Assembly: GCA_002683135.1 (NCBI GenBank)
Contig: NYSS01000152.1
Span: 1 to 64,000, forward strand
Origin: Planctomycetota bacterium
GTDB taxonomy: Bacteria > Planctomycetota > GCA-002687715
Length of the DNA stretch: 64,000 bases
Direction of reading: 5' to 3'
The position numbers and the translations under genes are program-made. How positions within the stretch are numbered: the first letter of the stretch is position 1; every line of letters begins with the position of its first letter. Below, piece by piece: positions 34,465 to 45,002 of this stretch. The notes beneath the pieces were generated by a model. The model was given only the letters and a program-made list of their open reading frames with translations. It did not search any database and was not told the origin of the DNA.

Positions 34465-35247
34465 ATGAGCAACAACAACCTGGGCGAGAAGCGCATCGCG
34501 CTTTATATCGACTTTGACAATCTCGCCTTGGGCATGAAGCAGAGCCCGAATCAGAAGTTTGAAATTCACCTGGTCTTGGACCGGGTACTCGAGAAGGGCA
34601 AGGTCCTCGTCAAGAAGGCGTACGCGGACTGGAGTCGCTACCGCGATTACAAGGCCCAGCTCCACGAGGCGGCCATTGAGCTCATCGAGCTCCCCAAGAG
34701 GCGGATCACGGGGAAGAACTCCGGCGACATTCGCATGGTCGTCGACGCGCTCGATATTGCTTTCAGCAAAGAGCACCTCGACACGTTTGTCCTCGTCACC
34801 GGCGATAGCGATTTCTCGCCCCTCGTCTCCAAGTTGCGTGAGAACGACAGGGAAGTGATCGGGATCGGGATCAAGGCTGCGTCCAGCAAGCTGCTGGTCG
34901 AGAATTGTGACGAGTTCATCTACTACGAGGATCTGGTGCGCCAGACCGAGCGGGCACGCACTGAGACCAGCCCGGCCAAGATCACGGGCAAGACCAAGGA
35001 GGCCTATGACCTGGTCCGCGGCGCGGTCCGGGCGCTCTTCCGTGACGGGAAAGAGCTCCTCTGGGCGTCCATGGTCAAGCAGACCATCAAGCGGAAGAAG
35101 CCGACCTTCGACGAGAGCTATCTCGATTTCAGTAGCTTCTCTGAACTGCTGCTGCAGATGGAGAAGGACAAGATACTCAAGCTCGAAAAGGACCAGAAGA
35201 GTGGCTCGCTGATCGTGACGGCGATCGCAAGTCGACGATCCAAGTAG
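34465..35247 (+). CDS. NYN-domain RNase-like protein with OST-HTH/LOTUS domain
   Basis: 260 residues from ATG 34465. The NYN (PIN-like) domain shows IALYIDFDNLALG with the first catalytic Asp pair, KNSGDIRMVVDAL and VTGDSDFSPLVSKLREN, the acidic cluster of LabA/DUF88 nucleases. A winged-helix OST-HTH/LOTUS domain (about 180-255: AYDLVRGAVRALFRDGKELL, YLDFSSFSELL) follows. The architecture suggests RNA-guided or RNA-binding nuclease activity. The MCC beta gene begins three bases after its stop, so it may be read into the leucine operon. Confidence 0.88.
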   Translation: MSNNNLGEKRIALYIDFDNLALGMKQSPNQKFEIHLVLDRVLEKGKVLVKKAYADWSRYRDYKAQLHEAAIELIELPKRRITGKNSGDIRMVVDALDIAFSKEHLDTFVLVTGDSDFSPLVSKLRENDREVIGIGIKAASSKLLVENCDEFIYYEDLVRQTERARTETSPAKITGKTKEAYDLVRGAVRALFRDGKELLWASMVKQTIKRKKPTFDESYLDFSSFSELLLQMEKDKILKLEKDQKSGSLIVTAIASRRSK

Positions 35248-35250
35248 CCC

Positions 35251-36858
35251 ATGGACGTCCTGCAGACCCGGATAGACACCACGAGCGAAGCGTTTCGCGA
35301 CACCCTCGCGCGGTATCGTGAGGTCGAGGCGGGGCTCGCATCGGAGCTGTCTCGGGTCGCGAAGGGTGGATCGGAGCGTGCGGTCGAACGGCATCGGGGC
35401 CGCGGGAAGATGCTGCCGCGTGAGCGGATCGACGCGCTCGTGGACCCGGGCACGCCCTTCCTCGAGTTGTCTCCCCTCGCAGCCCATGAGGTCTACGAGG
35501 ACTCGGTCCCGTCGGCTGGGATCATCACCGGAGTGGGGCGGATCCAGGGGATCGAGTGCATGATCGTCGCGAACGACGCGACGGTGAAGGGCGGCACCTA
35601 TCACCCCCTCACGGTGAAGAAGCACGTTCGCGCGCAGGCCATTGCGCGAGAGAACCGCTTGCCCTGTGTCTATCTGGTCGACTCAGGGGGCGCATTCCTG
35701 CCGCTTCAGGATCAGGTGTTTCCAGATCGTGAGCACTTCGGCCGGATCTTCTACAACCAGGCTCGTATGTCCGCCGAGGGCATCGCGCAGGTCGCGGTCG
35801 TGCTCGGCTCGTGCACCGCGGGAGGGGCGTATGTCCCTGCCATGTCCGATGAATCCATCATCGTAAAAGGCAACGGCACGATCTTCCTCGGTGGGCCGCC
35901 GCTGGTTAAGGCGGCGACGGGTGAGGAGGTCTCCGCCGAGGACCTTGGCGGCGCCGATGTCCACTGCAAGACATCCGGCGTCACCGATCACTACGCCGAA
36001 GATGAGGCGGACGCGCTCCGGCTCGCCCGCAGCGTGGTGGCCCAGCTCAACGTCACCAAGCGCGTGGACATCGCGCTGCGCGCACCAGAGGACCCGCTGC
36101 ACCCGGCGGACGAGATTGGCGGCGTCATCCCGACCTCGACCCGTGAGCCGTACGACGTCCACGAGATCCTCTGCCGCCTGCTCGATGGGAGCCGCTTCCA
36201 CGAGTTCAAGGCGCGCTACGGCAACACGCTGGTCTGCGGGTTCGGGCATGTCTGCGGGTATCCGGTGGGGGTGGTGGCCAACAACGGAATCCTGTTCTCC
36301 GAGTCGGCGCAGAAGGGCGCCCACTTTGTCGAACTGTGCAGCAAGCGTCAGGTGCCGCTGCTGTTCCTCCAGAACATCACCGGGTTCATGGTCGGCCGCC
36401 GTTATGAGAACGGCGGTATCGCCAAGGACGGGGCCAAGATGGTGCAGGCTGTCGCCGCGTCCGACGTCCCGAAGATCACGGTCATCACCGGCGGTTCGTT
36501 CGGCGCCGGCAATTACGCGATGTGCGGGCGGGCCTACGACCCACGTTTCCTCTTTACGTGGCCCAACGCCCGCGTCTCCGTGATGGGAGGAGAGCAGGCT
36601 GCCAGCGTGCTTGTTCAGATCAAGCGGGATCAGCTCGCCGCCCGGGGTGAGGAGCTGTCCGAGCAGGCAGCAGAGGCGATCGCCAGGCCGATCCGCGAGA
36701 AATATGAGCAGGAGGGGCATCCGTACTACGGGACCGCACGACTGTGGGATGACGGGATCGTGACCCCGGGGCAGACCCGGGATGTCGTCGCCATGGCCAT
36801 CTCCGCGGCCCTGAATGCGCCGGTGACTGACACGGGTTGGCCCGTCTTCCGGATGTAG
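35251..36858 (+). CDS. mccB: methylcrotonyl-CoA carboxylase beta subunit (carboxyltransferase)
   Basis: 535 residues, full family length. N-terminal and C-terminal crotonase-type lobes with [56 protein letters not shown] and [19 protein letters not shown], characteristic of the MCC beta branch rather than propionyl- or acetyl-CoA carboxyltransferases. It transfers carboxyl from biotin to 3-methylcrotonyl-CoA in leucine breakdown. The next genes encode the hydratase, biotin carboxylase, carrier protein and HMG-CoA lyase of the same pathway. Confidence 0.95.
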   Translation: MDVLQTRIDTTSEAFRDTLARYREVEAGLASELSRVAKGGSERAVERHRGRGKMLPRERIDALVDPGTPFLELSPLAAHEVYEDSVPSAGIITGVGRIQGIECMIVANDATVKGGTYHPLTVKKHVRAQAIARENRLPCVYLVDSGGAFLPLQDQVFPDREHFGRIFYNQARMSAEGIAQVAVVLGSCTAGGAYVPAMSDESIIVKGNGTIFLGGPPLVKAATGEEVSAEDLGGADVHCKTSGVTDHYAEDEADALRLARSVVAQLNVTKRVDIALRAPEDPLHPADEIGGVIPTSTREPYDVHEILCRLLDGSRFHEFKARYGNTLVCGFGHVCGYPVGVVANNGILFSESAQKGAHFVELCSKRQVPLLFLQNITGFMVGRRYENGGIAKDGAKMVQAVAASDVPKITVITGGSFGAGNYAMCGRAYDPRFLFTWPNARVSVMGGEQAASVLVQIKRDQLAARGEELSEQAAEAIARPIREKYEQEGHPYYGTARLWDDGIVTPGQTRDVVAMAISAALNAPVTDTGWPVFRM

Positions 36859-36866
36859 GAGAGCCG

Positions 36867-37660
36867 TTGCCGCACCACTTCGAAACGGTTGACGTCCGAC
36901 GCGAGGGGAGGACACTTCAGGTCCTGCTCCAACGCCCGGAGGTGCGCAACGCGTTCGACGCTCGCATGATCTCCGAGTTGACGACCGTTTTTGAGGAGGC
37001 CGCGGGAGACGAGACCCTGGGCTGTGTCCTCCTTCGGGGTGACGGGCCTGTTTTCTGCTCCGGCGCCGACGTCAATTGGATGCGTGCGGCGGCCGACTAT
37101 TCGGAGGAGGAGAACCGGGAGGACGCGCGGCGGTTATCCCGTCTATTCCAGGCATTCGTCGCCGTCCCGTGTCCCACGGTCGCCGCGATCCAGGGGGCGG
37201 CGGTCGGCGGAGGCTCAGGGTTGGTGGCCTGCGCGGACATCGCCATCGCCGAATCCTCCGCGACGTTCGGTTTCACCGAGGTGCGGCTGGGCATCATCCC
37301 AGCGGCGATCTCCCCGTTTGTCTTGCGCAAGGTCCCCGCGGCCCACGCGAGGAGGTACTTCGCGACGGGTGAGACGTTTGACGGGCAGCGGGCAGCGGGC
37401 ATCTGCCTGGTGAGCGAGGCCGTGCCGGCTTCGGAGCTCGAGTCGCGGGTGGGCGAGGTGATCGAGGCGATCCTCGCCGTCGGTCCACGGGCTTCTCGAC
37501 AGGCGAAGCAGCTCGTCGACAAGGTCCTGGGTCGGCCCATGGCCGAGGTCACGGAGATGACGGCCGGGCTCATCGCGCAGGTCCGCTCGACCGACGAGGC
37601 ACGGGAGGGGCTGTCCGCTTTCCTGGAGAAGCGCTCTCCAGCGTGGCGTGAGGGGGAGCC

Positions 37661-37664
<4 letters not shown>
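36867..37664 (+). CDS. liuC: enoyl-CoA hydratase, probable methylglutaconyl-CoA hydratase
   Basis: 265 residues from a TTG at 36867, with AGGAG five bases upstream; an earlier in-frame TTG would lie inside mccB. Crotonase fold: RPEVRNAFDARMI, the oxyanion loop CSGADVNWM, AAVGGGSGLVACADIAIA, and the catalytic Glu in FTEVRLGIIPAAISPFV. The EVRLGIIPA.IS pattern and the position between MCC subunits point to hydration of 3-methylglutaconyl-CoA to HMG-CoA. The end overlaps the biotin carboxylase start as TTGA. Confidence 0.87.
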
Positions 37665-39159
<1,495 letters not shown>

Positions 39160-39163
<4 letters not shown>

Positions 39164-39657
39164 GCGGCGTCCGTCATCGACTGCGATGGCGTGGCCAGGA
39201 CATCGATTTGTCCTGCGAGCGTCGCGGGGATGACCTCGTCGTTGGACGCGGCGAGGAAGAACTGGATGCGTCCATCGTCTCGGAGGGTGAGCGACTCGTG
39301 GTCGAGGTCGCGGGCGAGTGCTTCAGCGGCGTCGTTCACGTGTCTCGTGAGCGGGTCGTCGTGTCGCACGCAGGGCGCACCTGGGTCCTCGGGCGGACGT
39401 ACGGGTCCGAAGGCGGGGCCGCTGCCAGTGAGGTCAGGGGCGGCGATATCGAGGCTCCCATGACAGGGACGGTGCTCGAGGTGCTCTGTGCTGCGGGGGA
39501 CTCCGTCGAGGCGGCGGCTCCACTCGTCGTGGTGGAGGCGATGAAGATGGAGCATCGCCTGACTGCCCCGAGAGCGGGTACGGTGGTATCGGTCGACGTT
39601 GAGGCGGGGCAACTGGTCGACATCGGTCAGATCCTCGTGCGATTGGAGTCGCGGTGA
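39160..39657 (+). CDS. biotin carboxyl carrier protein, second part of split MCC alpha chain
   Basis: 165 residues from GTG 39160, overlapping the biotin carboxylase stop as GTGA. Residues about 1-90 look like the beta-barrel biotin-transfer region of MCC alpha; residues 95-165 are a biotinyl domain with the target lysine in EAMKMEH and the preceding GDIEAPMTGTVLEV. Together with the upstream gene it reconstitutes an alpha chain of normal total length (about 665 residues). It must be biotinylated by a ligase not in the window. Confidence 0.9.
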
Positions 39658-39703
39658 TACGACGCCCCGGGAGCCAGGACGCCGGCCCTCGCAGGATGAG
39701 CCT

Positions 39704-40636
39704 ATGAGCCCGGATGACGTGACCATCGTCGAGGTCGGCCCTCGTGACGGCCTGCAGAACGAGCCGAACCCGGTCCCCACCGAGCGCAAGGTCGCGTTCA
39801 TCGCGGCCCTCGCGGACGCCGGACACCGGCGGATTGAGGTGACGGCGTTCGTACACCCGAAGGCCATTCCGCAGCTCGCGGATGCTGACGAGGTGGCGTC
39901 CCAGCTCCCTCGGCGGGAGGGGGTGGTCTATACGGCGCTGGTTCCGAATGACCACGGCGTGGCGCGGGCGATGAAGACGGACGTCGATCAGTGGGCCCTC
40001 TTCACCGCCGCGTCGGAGACGTTCAATCAGAAGAACATCAAGGCGTCGATCGAGGAGAGCTTCGAGCGATTCGCGCCCGTTCTCGCGGCCGCCAGGGAGT
40101 CTGGACGCACGGTCCGCGGTTACTGCTCGACGATTCTGCATTGTCCGTATGAGGGGCGGATCGACCCATCGATGACGGTGTCGGTGGTGCGACGTCTTGT
40201 GGACGTGGGTTGCTCAGAGGTCAGCTTGGGAGAGACCATCGGCCGCGCCACTCCAGGTGAGGTCAGGGATCTCTGCGGACGCCTCGCAGTCGAGGGGGTG
40301 CTCGACCGTTGCGCTGTTCACTTCCACGACACCTACGGTATGGGGTGCGCGAATGCCCTGGCGGCTTACGAGGTCGGGGTACGGACCTTCGATGCTTCGG
40401 CGGGTGGGCTGGGCGGGTGCCCTTACGCGCCGGGGGCGGCGGGCAATACGGCCACGGAAGACCTCATCTTCATGTTCAACGGGATGGGCGTGAAGACAGG
40501 CGTCGATCTTGACGCGCAGGTCGAGGCTTCGGCGCTCATGGAGGCGGCGCTGGGGCGTCAGCTACCGAGCCACGCTTATCGAGCCCTTCGTGCGCGGGGG
40601 AAGGGCCCGAAGCCAGGCCACCTCGAGATGAGCTAG
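39704..40636 (+). CDS. liuE: hydroxymethylglutaryl-CoA lyase
   Basis: 310 residues from ATG 39704 with AGGA upstream. TIM-barrel lyase with VEVGPRDGLQNE (9-20; Arg14 and Asp15 catalytic/metal), HFHDTYGMG (His206, His208 metal ligands) and GGLGGCPYAPGAAGN containing the essential Cys239. It cleaves HMG-CoA to acetyl-CoA and acetoacetate, the final step of leucine degradation encoded by this operon. An isovaleryl-CoA dehydrogenase is absent from the window. It converges on the adenosyltransferase gene. Confidence 0.95.
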   Translation: MSPDDVTIVEVGPRDGLQNEPNPVPTERKVAFIAALADAGHRRIEVTAFVHPKAIPQLADADEVASQLPRREGVVYTALVPNDHGVARAMKTDVDQWALFTAASETFNQKNIKASIEESFERFAPVLAAARESGRTVRGYCSTILHCPYEGRIDPSMTVSVVRRLVDVGCSEVSLGETIGRATPGEVRDLCGRLAVEGVLDRCAVHFHDTYGMGCANALAAYEVGVRTFDASAGGLGGCPYAPGAAGNTATEDLIFMFNGMGVKTGVDLDAQVEASALMEAALGRQLPSHAYRALRARGKGPKPGHLEMS

Positions 40637-40673
40637 GTCCGATCGGTGCTGTGTCTCGGGTGCCGGTGGGCGC

Positions 40674-41246
40674 CTATTCCTCGGTCTCGCGGTCCTCTCG
40701 CGGCTGCCATTCGGGCTCCGGCATCCCGGCGTCCGCGTTGACGTGGCGCGCCATGACGAAGAAGAGGTCGGAGAGGCGGTTGAGGTAGCGGAGGATCACC
40801 CCAGGCATGCGCTCGTGGCGTGCGAGGGAGACGACGCGGCGCTCGGCTCGACGCGTGAGAGCACGGCAGACGCTGAGGACGGACGCGCCGTGGTGCCCAC
40901 CGGGTAGGAGGTGCGCAGTCATGGGAGGCAACCCGTCCTCGAGCTGCACCAACCATGCGTCAACCGCGTCGAGGGCGGCTGCAGGGAACGGGGGCACGGC
41001 TTTGGCCTCAGGGTTGTCATCCCGTGGGGTGACGAGGTCATTCCCGAGGTCAAACAGGTCGGATTGGATGCGCTGGAGCATGTGATCAAGAGCGGCGGGA
41101 ATGGGTGACACACGCGCCAGCCCGAGATACGCATTCAGCTCGTCGATTGCACCGAGCGCTTCGATGCGCGGCTCATCCTTGGCTACACGCCTGCCGCCAA
41201 AGAGGCGCGTGTTTCCATCGTCGCCAGAACGGGTCGCGATGCTCAT
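40674..41246 (-). CDS. pduO: cob(I)alamin adenosyltransferase, PduO type
   Basis: 190 residues with the PduO pattern: TRSGDDGNTRLFGGRRVAKD (ATP-binding N-terminus), RIEALGAIDELNAYLGLAR, LPGGHHGASVLSVCRALTRRAERR and the YLNRLSDLFFVMAR helix. It makes adenosylcobalamin, the cofactor of the class II ribonucleotide reductase encoded on the other side of the shared 448-base gap. The pair therefore forms a cofactor and enzyme module. Start ATG 41246 has no clear ribosome site. Confidence 0.93.
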   Translation of the reverse strand: MSIATRSGDDGNTRLFGGRRVAKDEPRIEALGAIDELNAYLGLARVSPIPAALDHMLQRIQSDLFDLGNDLVTPRDDNPEAKAVPPFPAAALDAVDAWLVQLEDGLPPMTAHLLPGGHHGASVLSVCRALTRRAERRVVSLARHERMPGVILRYLNRLSDLFFVMARHVNADAGMPEPEWQPREDRETEE

Positions 41247-41342
41247 AATGGGCTCCAGGGCCGGGTGTCCGCCCCTTGCACCATACGATGGGGCAAGCGC
41301 CAGCGAAGTGACGGTCCTGGCGATCCGTTAGCCGCCGGGAGA

Positions 41343-41348
41343 TAGGAT
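41343..41348 (+). promoter_or_regulatory. TAGGAT, distal copy of the recurring motif
   Basis: TAGGATGC at 41343-41350 matches the recurring TAGVATSC-like motif but lies about 350 bases before nrdJ. It could be a second, distal promoter for the leader. Confidence 0.25.
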
Positions 41349-41427
41349 GCCTGCTCTGGTCGCGGTCAGTGCTGTTCGGCCGCTTGTGTGCCCGTGCGGG
41401 TGACCCGGGCATTTGCCCGGCAGGCCG

Positions 41428-41455
41428 TTGACAGGGGCCGACCTCCAACTATGAT
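41428..41455 (+). promoter_or_regulatory. near-consensus sigma-70 promoter of nrdJ
   Basis: TTGACA (41428-41433) and TATGAT (41450-41455) are separated by 16 bases, the closest match to a sigma-70 promoter in this window. Transcription would start near 41462 and give a 5' leader of about 230 bases. A GC-rich hairpin (CCGGGC, ATTT, GCCCGG at 41405-41420) lies just upstream. Confidence 0.7.
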
Positions 41456-41464
41456 CGACCCCTG

Positions 41465-41478
41465 CCCAACATGTTGGG
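41465..41478. promoter_or_regulatory. 14-bp palindrome at the presumed nrdJ transcription start
   Basis: CCCAACATGTTGGG is a perfect inverted repeat placed three bases past the expected start of transcription. A second palindrome, CCCAATTGGG (41496-41505), is centred 29 bases downstream. The pair is a plausible operator for a dimeric repressor. It does not resemble the AT-rich NrdR box. Confidence 0.5.
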
Positions 41479-41495
41479 GGTGGTGGTGTGCCGAC

Positions 41496-41694
41496 CCCAA
41501 TTGGGAGGGCGTTGAAGAGAGACGCTTGGGCCGCTTGGCCGTAACGCAAGTCCTCTTCAGGCCGGGGCTTTGGGGGCAAGCCAGTCGAATGTCGCGCCGC
41601 CGGTGCCGGTCAGTTTCGGTGCGATGGGATGATGGCAATGCGGGGGCTACGAGCCAGCCTGAGGGCTGCGCCGTGGTGAGGGGGAAGGACGTCG
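41496..41694 (+). promoter_or_regulatory. structured nrdJ leader, possible divergent cobalamin-type riboswitch
   Basis: About 200 untranslated bases precede nrdJ and hold several inverted repeats. A GGGAGGGCGTTGAA stretch followed by CCGC...CCGTAACG, and later AAGCCAGTCGAATGTCG, faintly recall the core and B12-box order of cobalamin riboswitches, but key invariant bases are missing. CAGCC-TGAG-GGCTG near 41654-41667 is a tidy hairpin before the start codon. A riboswitch is only a hypothesis; the ribosome site AAGGA is at 41685-41689. Confidence 0.25.
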
Positions 41695-44600
41695 ATGCAG
41701 AACTCCAACGGTCGCTCGAAGGCTCCAGGCTGGGCCGCGCAGCAAGGCGCGGGTGTCGCGCCGGTCACTGAAGGTACCGGTGTCGCGATGGAGCGCTATT
41801 TCACCAAGTCGGGTCAGAAGCCGCTGGATGAGCAGCGCTGGGTGAAGCGATCGTCCGTGATCAGCAATCCTGATGGCAGCACGGTTTTCCGCATGGACGA
41901 CGTGGACGTGCCGGATGGCTGGTCTCAACTCGCCACGGATATTGTCGTTTCGAAGTACTTCCGCAAGGCCGGAGTCGCGGGGCCTACGGGCGCGGAGACG
42001 TCTGTTCGTCAGGTTATCGATCGTGTCGCGCGCACCATTCGGGAGGCGGGGGACACGTTGGGCGGCTACTTCCGGAACGAGGAAGAAGCGACCACATTCG
42101 AGGACGAGTTGACCCACATGCTGGTGAACCAGATGGGCGCGTTCAACTCGCCAGTGTGGTTCAACTGCGGGCTCGCTGCCCGCTATGACATTCGTGGGAA
42201 GGCCGTGGGCACGTGGTACTGGAACGAGCGTACGGGCAACGTTGAGGAGTGCGCAGACAGCTACACGCGGCCGCAACTCTCCGCCTGCTTCATCCAGAGC
42301 ATTGAGGACGATCTCCTCGACATCGCTGACGCGGTGAAGCGAGAGATGCGCCTGTTCAAGTTCGGTTCAGGCACGGGCACTAACTTCTCCAAGATCCGTG
42401 GCGAGGGCGAGAAGCTCGCTGGAGGCGGCACCTCCTCCGGGCTGATGTCGTTCCTCGAGGTGCTGGACAAGGCCGCAGGCGCCACCAAGTCGGGGGGCAC
42501 GACCCGACGTGCGGCGAAGATGGTCATCCTCGACATGGACCACCCGGAGATCGAGAAATTCATCCTCTGGAAGGCCCGCGAGGAGGACAAGGCACAGCTC
42601 CTCATTGACGGTGGCTACGAGGCGGACTTCAACGGCGAGGCATACCGGACGGTCAGCGGCCAGAATTCGAACAATTCGGTCCGCGTTACCGACGAATTCA
42701 TGCAGTCCGTCGTGAACGACCGGGAGTGGAAGACCCGCTTTCGCGCTACCGAGGGCGAAGGCGAGACTTACCGTGCGAAGGAGCTGATGGACAAGATCTG
42801 CTACGCGGCCTGGCGTTGCGCGGATCCTGGGGTGCAGTTCGATACCACCATCAACCGCTGGCATACGTGCCCCAATACGGATCGCATCGAGGGCAGCAAC
42901 CCGTGCTCGGAATACATGTTCCTTGACGACAGCGCCTGCAACCTCGCCTCGCTGAACTTGATGAAGTACGTCGATCCGGACGGCACGTTCAACGTCGAGG
43001 CGTATCGCCATGCTTGTCGGGTATTTTTCGTTGCGCAGGAGATCGTCGTCGACTTCGCGTCGTATCCGACGGAGCTCATTGCCCGCAACAGTCATGATTA
43101 CCGGCCCCTGGGCCTGGGGTACGCGAACCTCGGGACGCTGCTGATGGTCTCTGGCATCCCGTACGACTCGGCTGAGGCTCGCGTGGTCGGCGGGGCTATC
43201 TCTGCCATCACGACCGGGCATGCGTATCGGGTTTCGGCCGAGATGGCTCGTGAGAAGGGGCCGTTCCCGGGTTACGCCAAGAACCGTGAGCCCATGTTGC
43301 GCGTCACGAACATGCACCGCGATGCGGCCTACGCAATCGATGATCAGTACGGGCACGCCGACCTCATCCGCGCGGCACGGGAGGATTGGGATGACGCGGT
43401 CCGACTCGGCGAGCGCCACGGATACCGCAACGCGCAGGCTACCGTGATCGCGCCCACAGGGACGATCGGCCTGCTGATGGACTGTGACACCACGGGGGTG
43501 GAGCCCGATTTCGCGCTGGTCAAGTTCAAGAAGCTGGCGGGCGGCGGCTACTTCAAGATCATCAACCAGTCGGTCCCGCGGGCGCTGTTGAATCTCGGCT
43601 ACGACGAAGCCGAGCGGCGGGATATCTTGGACTGGATTCTCGGCCACCAGACCCTCGAAGGATGTGCGGGCATCGATCGGGGAGCGCTGAAGTCGAAGGG
43701 CCTCTCGGAGGCGGATCTGGACAACGTGGAGTCGAGCCTGTCGGGCGTCTTCGATTTCCGGTCGGCGTTCGCTCCGCATGTGCTCGGAGACGACGCCCGC
43801 GAACGCCTCGGCGTGGCCGAGGCGACATGGGCCACGCCCGGGTTTGACCTCCTCGCGCATCTCGGTTTCACCGACGCGGAGGTCGAGCGGGCGGAGGTCT
43901 ACGCGTGCGGGACTCAGACGATCGAGGGCGCGCCCCACTTGAAAGACGAGCACCTCCCGGTGTTCGACTGCGCTAATCGGTGTGGCCCGCGTAGTGACCG
44001 GTTCATTCACCACTCCGGGCACATCCACATGATGGCCGCTGTCCAGCCGTTCATCTCGGGTGCGATCTCGAAGACGGTGAATATGCCCCAGGACGTCACC
44101 GAGGAGCACATCCATCAGGCCTACATGGACTCGTGGAAGCTGGGGCTCAAAGCCGTCGCCCTGTATCGCGACGGCAGCAAGGGCTCGCAGCCGCTGAATA
44201 CGGGCAAGGAGACCAAGAGCGAGGCGACCGCGTCCGTCGAGGCCGCAGCCCCGGCCCTGGCGGTTCCGGATGCCGTCAAGCCGCCCTTGCGTCGTCGCCG
44301 TTTGCCTAAGAAGCGCTTTGGCTTTACGCAGGAGGCGCGGGTCGGAGGCCAGAAGATCTACCTGCGGACCGGGAACTACGAGGATGGATCCCTCGGTGAG
44401 ATCTTCGTGGACATGCACAAAGAGGGCGCCGCCTTCCGCAGCATGATGAACTGCTTCGCGATCTCGGTGAGCCTCGGGCTGCAGTACGGTGTGCCGCTCG
44501 AGGATTTCGTAAACGTGTTCTCTTTCACGCGGTTCGACCCGCAGGGCTCGGTCGAGCATCCCAACATCAAGTGGTCGACTTCGACCATCGACTTCGTCTT

Positions 44601-44985
44601 CAGGCTTCTGGCGATGGAGTATCTGGGGCGCAACGACTTCGTCCACGTCAAGCCGGCGGACGGGCTTGAGGAGGGGTTGGCTGAGGCGGAGAAGGAGGTC
44701 CGCAAGGACAACACGAAGCTGCGCGACCGTATCCGCGAGTTTGAAGAATCGGTCGCCGGCCCCGAAGGCGCGGCAGCCGAGACGGCGTCCTTGCATGCTG
44801 ACCCGATCCCTGCTGATCGTGGGGCGGCCAACGACGCCGCCGGCCAGGGCCGTGGCGTTCTGTCCAGCCACCTGGGCAGCATGATGGGCGACGCGCCGTT
44901 CTGCGACGACTGTGGGCACATCACGGTGCGCAACGGTGCTTGCTACAAGTGCCTGAATTGCGGAGCCTCGATGGGCTGCAGTTGA
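41695..44985 (+). CDS. nrdJ: adenosylcobalamin-dependent (class II) ribonucleotide reductase
   Basis: 1096 residues. The barrel cysteines are Cys198 (SACFIQS) and Cys415 (DDSACNLASLN), the redox pair, with the thiyl-radical site in NPCSE (Asn402, Cys404, Glu406). GSGTGTNFS and APTGTIGLLMDCDTTGVEP follow as in the large NrdJ subfamily. The C-terminus holds a zinc-ribbon-like region with Cys1070, 1073, 1083, 1086, 1089 and 1095, used for re-reduction by thioredoxin. It makes deoxyribonucleotides without oxygen dependence. ATG 41695 has AAGGA five bases upstream. A short acidic linker (about 1010-1060) joins the tail. Confidence 0.97.
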   Translation: MQNSNGRSKAPGWAAQQGAGVAPVTEGTGVAMERYFTKSGQKPLDEQRWVKRSSVISNPDGSTVFRMDDVDVPDGWSQLATDIVVSKYFRKAGVAGPTGAETSVRQVIDRVARTIREAGDTLGGYFRNEEEATTFEDELTHMLVNQMGAFNSPVWFNCGLAARYDIRGKAVGTWYWNERTGNVEECADSYTRPQLSACFIQSIEDDLLDIADAVKREMRLFKFGSGTGTNFSKIRGEGEKLAGGGTSSGLMSFLEVLDKAAGATKSGGTTRRAAKMVILDMDHPEIEKFILWKAREEDKAQLLIDGGYEADFNGEAYRTVSGQNSNNSVRVTDEFMQSVVNDREWKTRFRATEGEGETYRAKELMDKICYAAWRCADPGVQFDTTINRWHTCPNTDRIEGSNPCSEYMFLDDSACNLASLNLMKYVDPDGTFNVEAYRHACRVFFVAQEIVVDFASYPTELIARNSHDYRPLGLGYANLGTLLMVSGIPYDSAEARVVGGAISAITTGHAYRVSAEMAREKGPFPGYAKNREPMLRVTNMHRDAAYAIDDQYGHADLIRAAREDWDDAVRLGERHGYRNAQATVIAPTGTIGLLMDCDTTGVEPDFALVKFKKLAGGGYFKIINQSVPRALLNLGYDEAERRDILDWILGHQTLEGCAGIDRGALKSKGLSEADLDNVESSLSGVFDFRSAFAPHVLGDDARERLGVAEATWATPGFDLLAHLGFTDAEVERAEVYACGTQTIEGAPHLKDEHLPVFDCANRCGPRSDRFIHHSGHIHMMAAVQPFISGAISKTVNMPQDVTEEHIHQAYMDSWKLGLKAVALYRDGSKGSQPLNTGKETKSEATASVEAAAPALAVPDAVKPPLRRRRLPKKRFGFTQEARVGGQKIYLRTGNYEDGSLGEIFVDMHKEGAAFRSMMNCFAISVSLGLQYGVPLEDFVNVFSFTRFDPQGSVEHPNIKWSTSTIDFVFRLLAMEYLGRNDFVHVKPADGLEEGLAEAEKEVRKDNTKLRDRIREFEESVAGPEGAAAETASLHADPIPADRGAANDAAGQGRGVLSSHLGSMMGDAPFCDDCGHITVRNGACYKCLNCGASMGCS

Positions 44986-45002
44986 GCCGCGGCGAGCGAG
45001 GC

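Noticed and set aside
35683-36915. 410-codon minus-strand frame opposite mccB
   Set aside because: Opposes a clear carboxyltransferase gene and has no domain.
41405-41420. GC-rich hairpin before the nrdJ promoter as a terminator
   Set aside because: There is no T-run, and the genes on either side are divergent, so no transcript needs ending there.
41465-41505. NrdR boxes upstream of nrdJ
   Set aside because: The palindromes here are GC-flanked and do not resemble the AT-rich NrdR consensus.
42367-44919. 850-codon open frame antisense to nrdJ
   Set aside because: It lies wholly inside a full-length, motif-complete nrdJ; its composition (Arg-, Val-, His-rich) and lack of domains mark it as a high-GC shadow frame.
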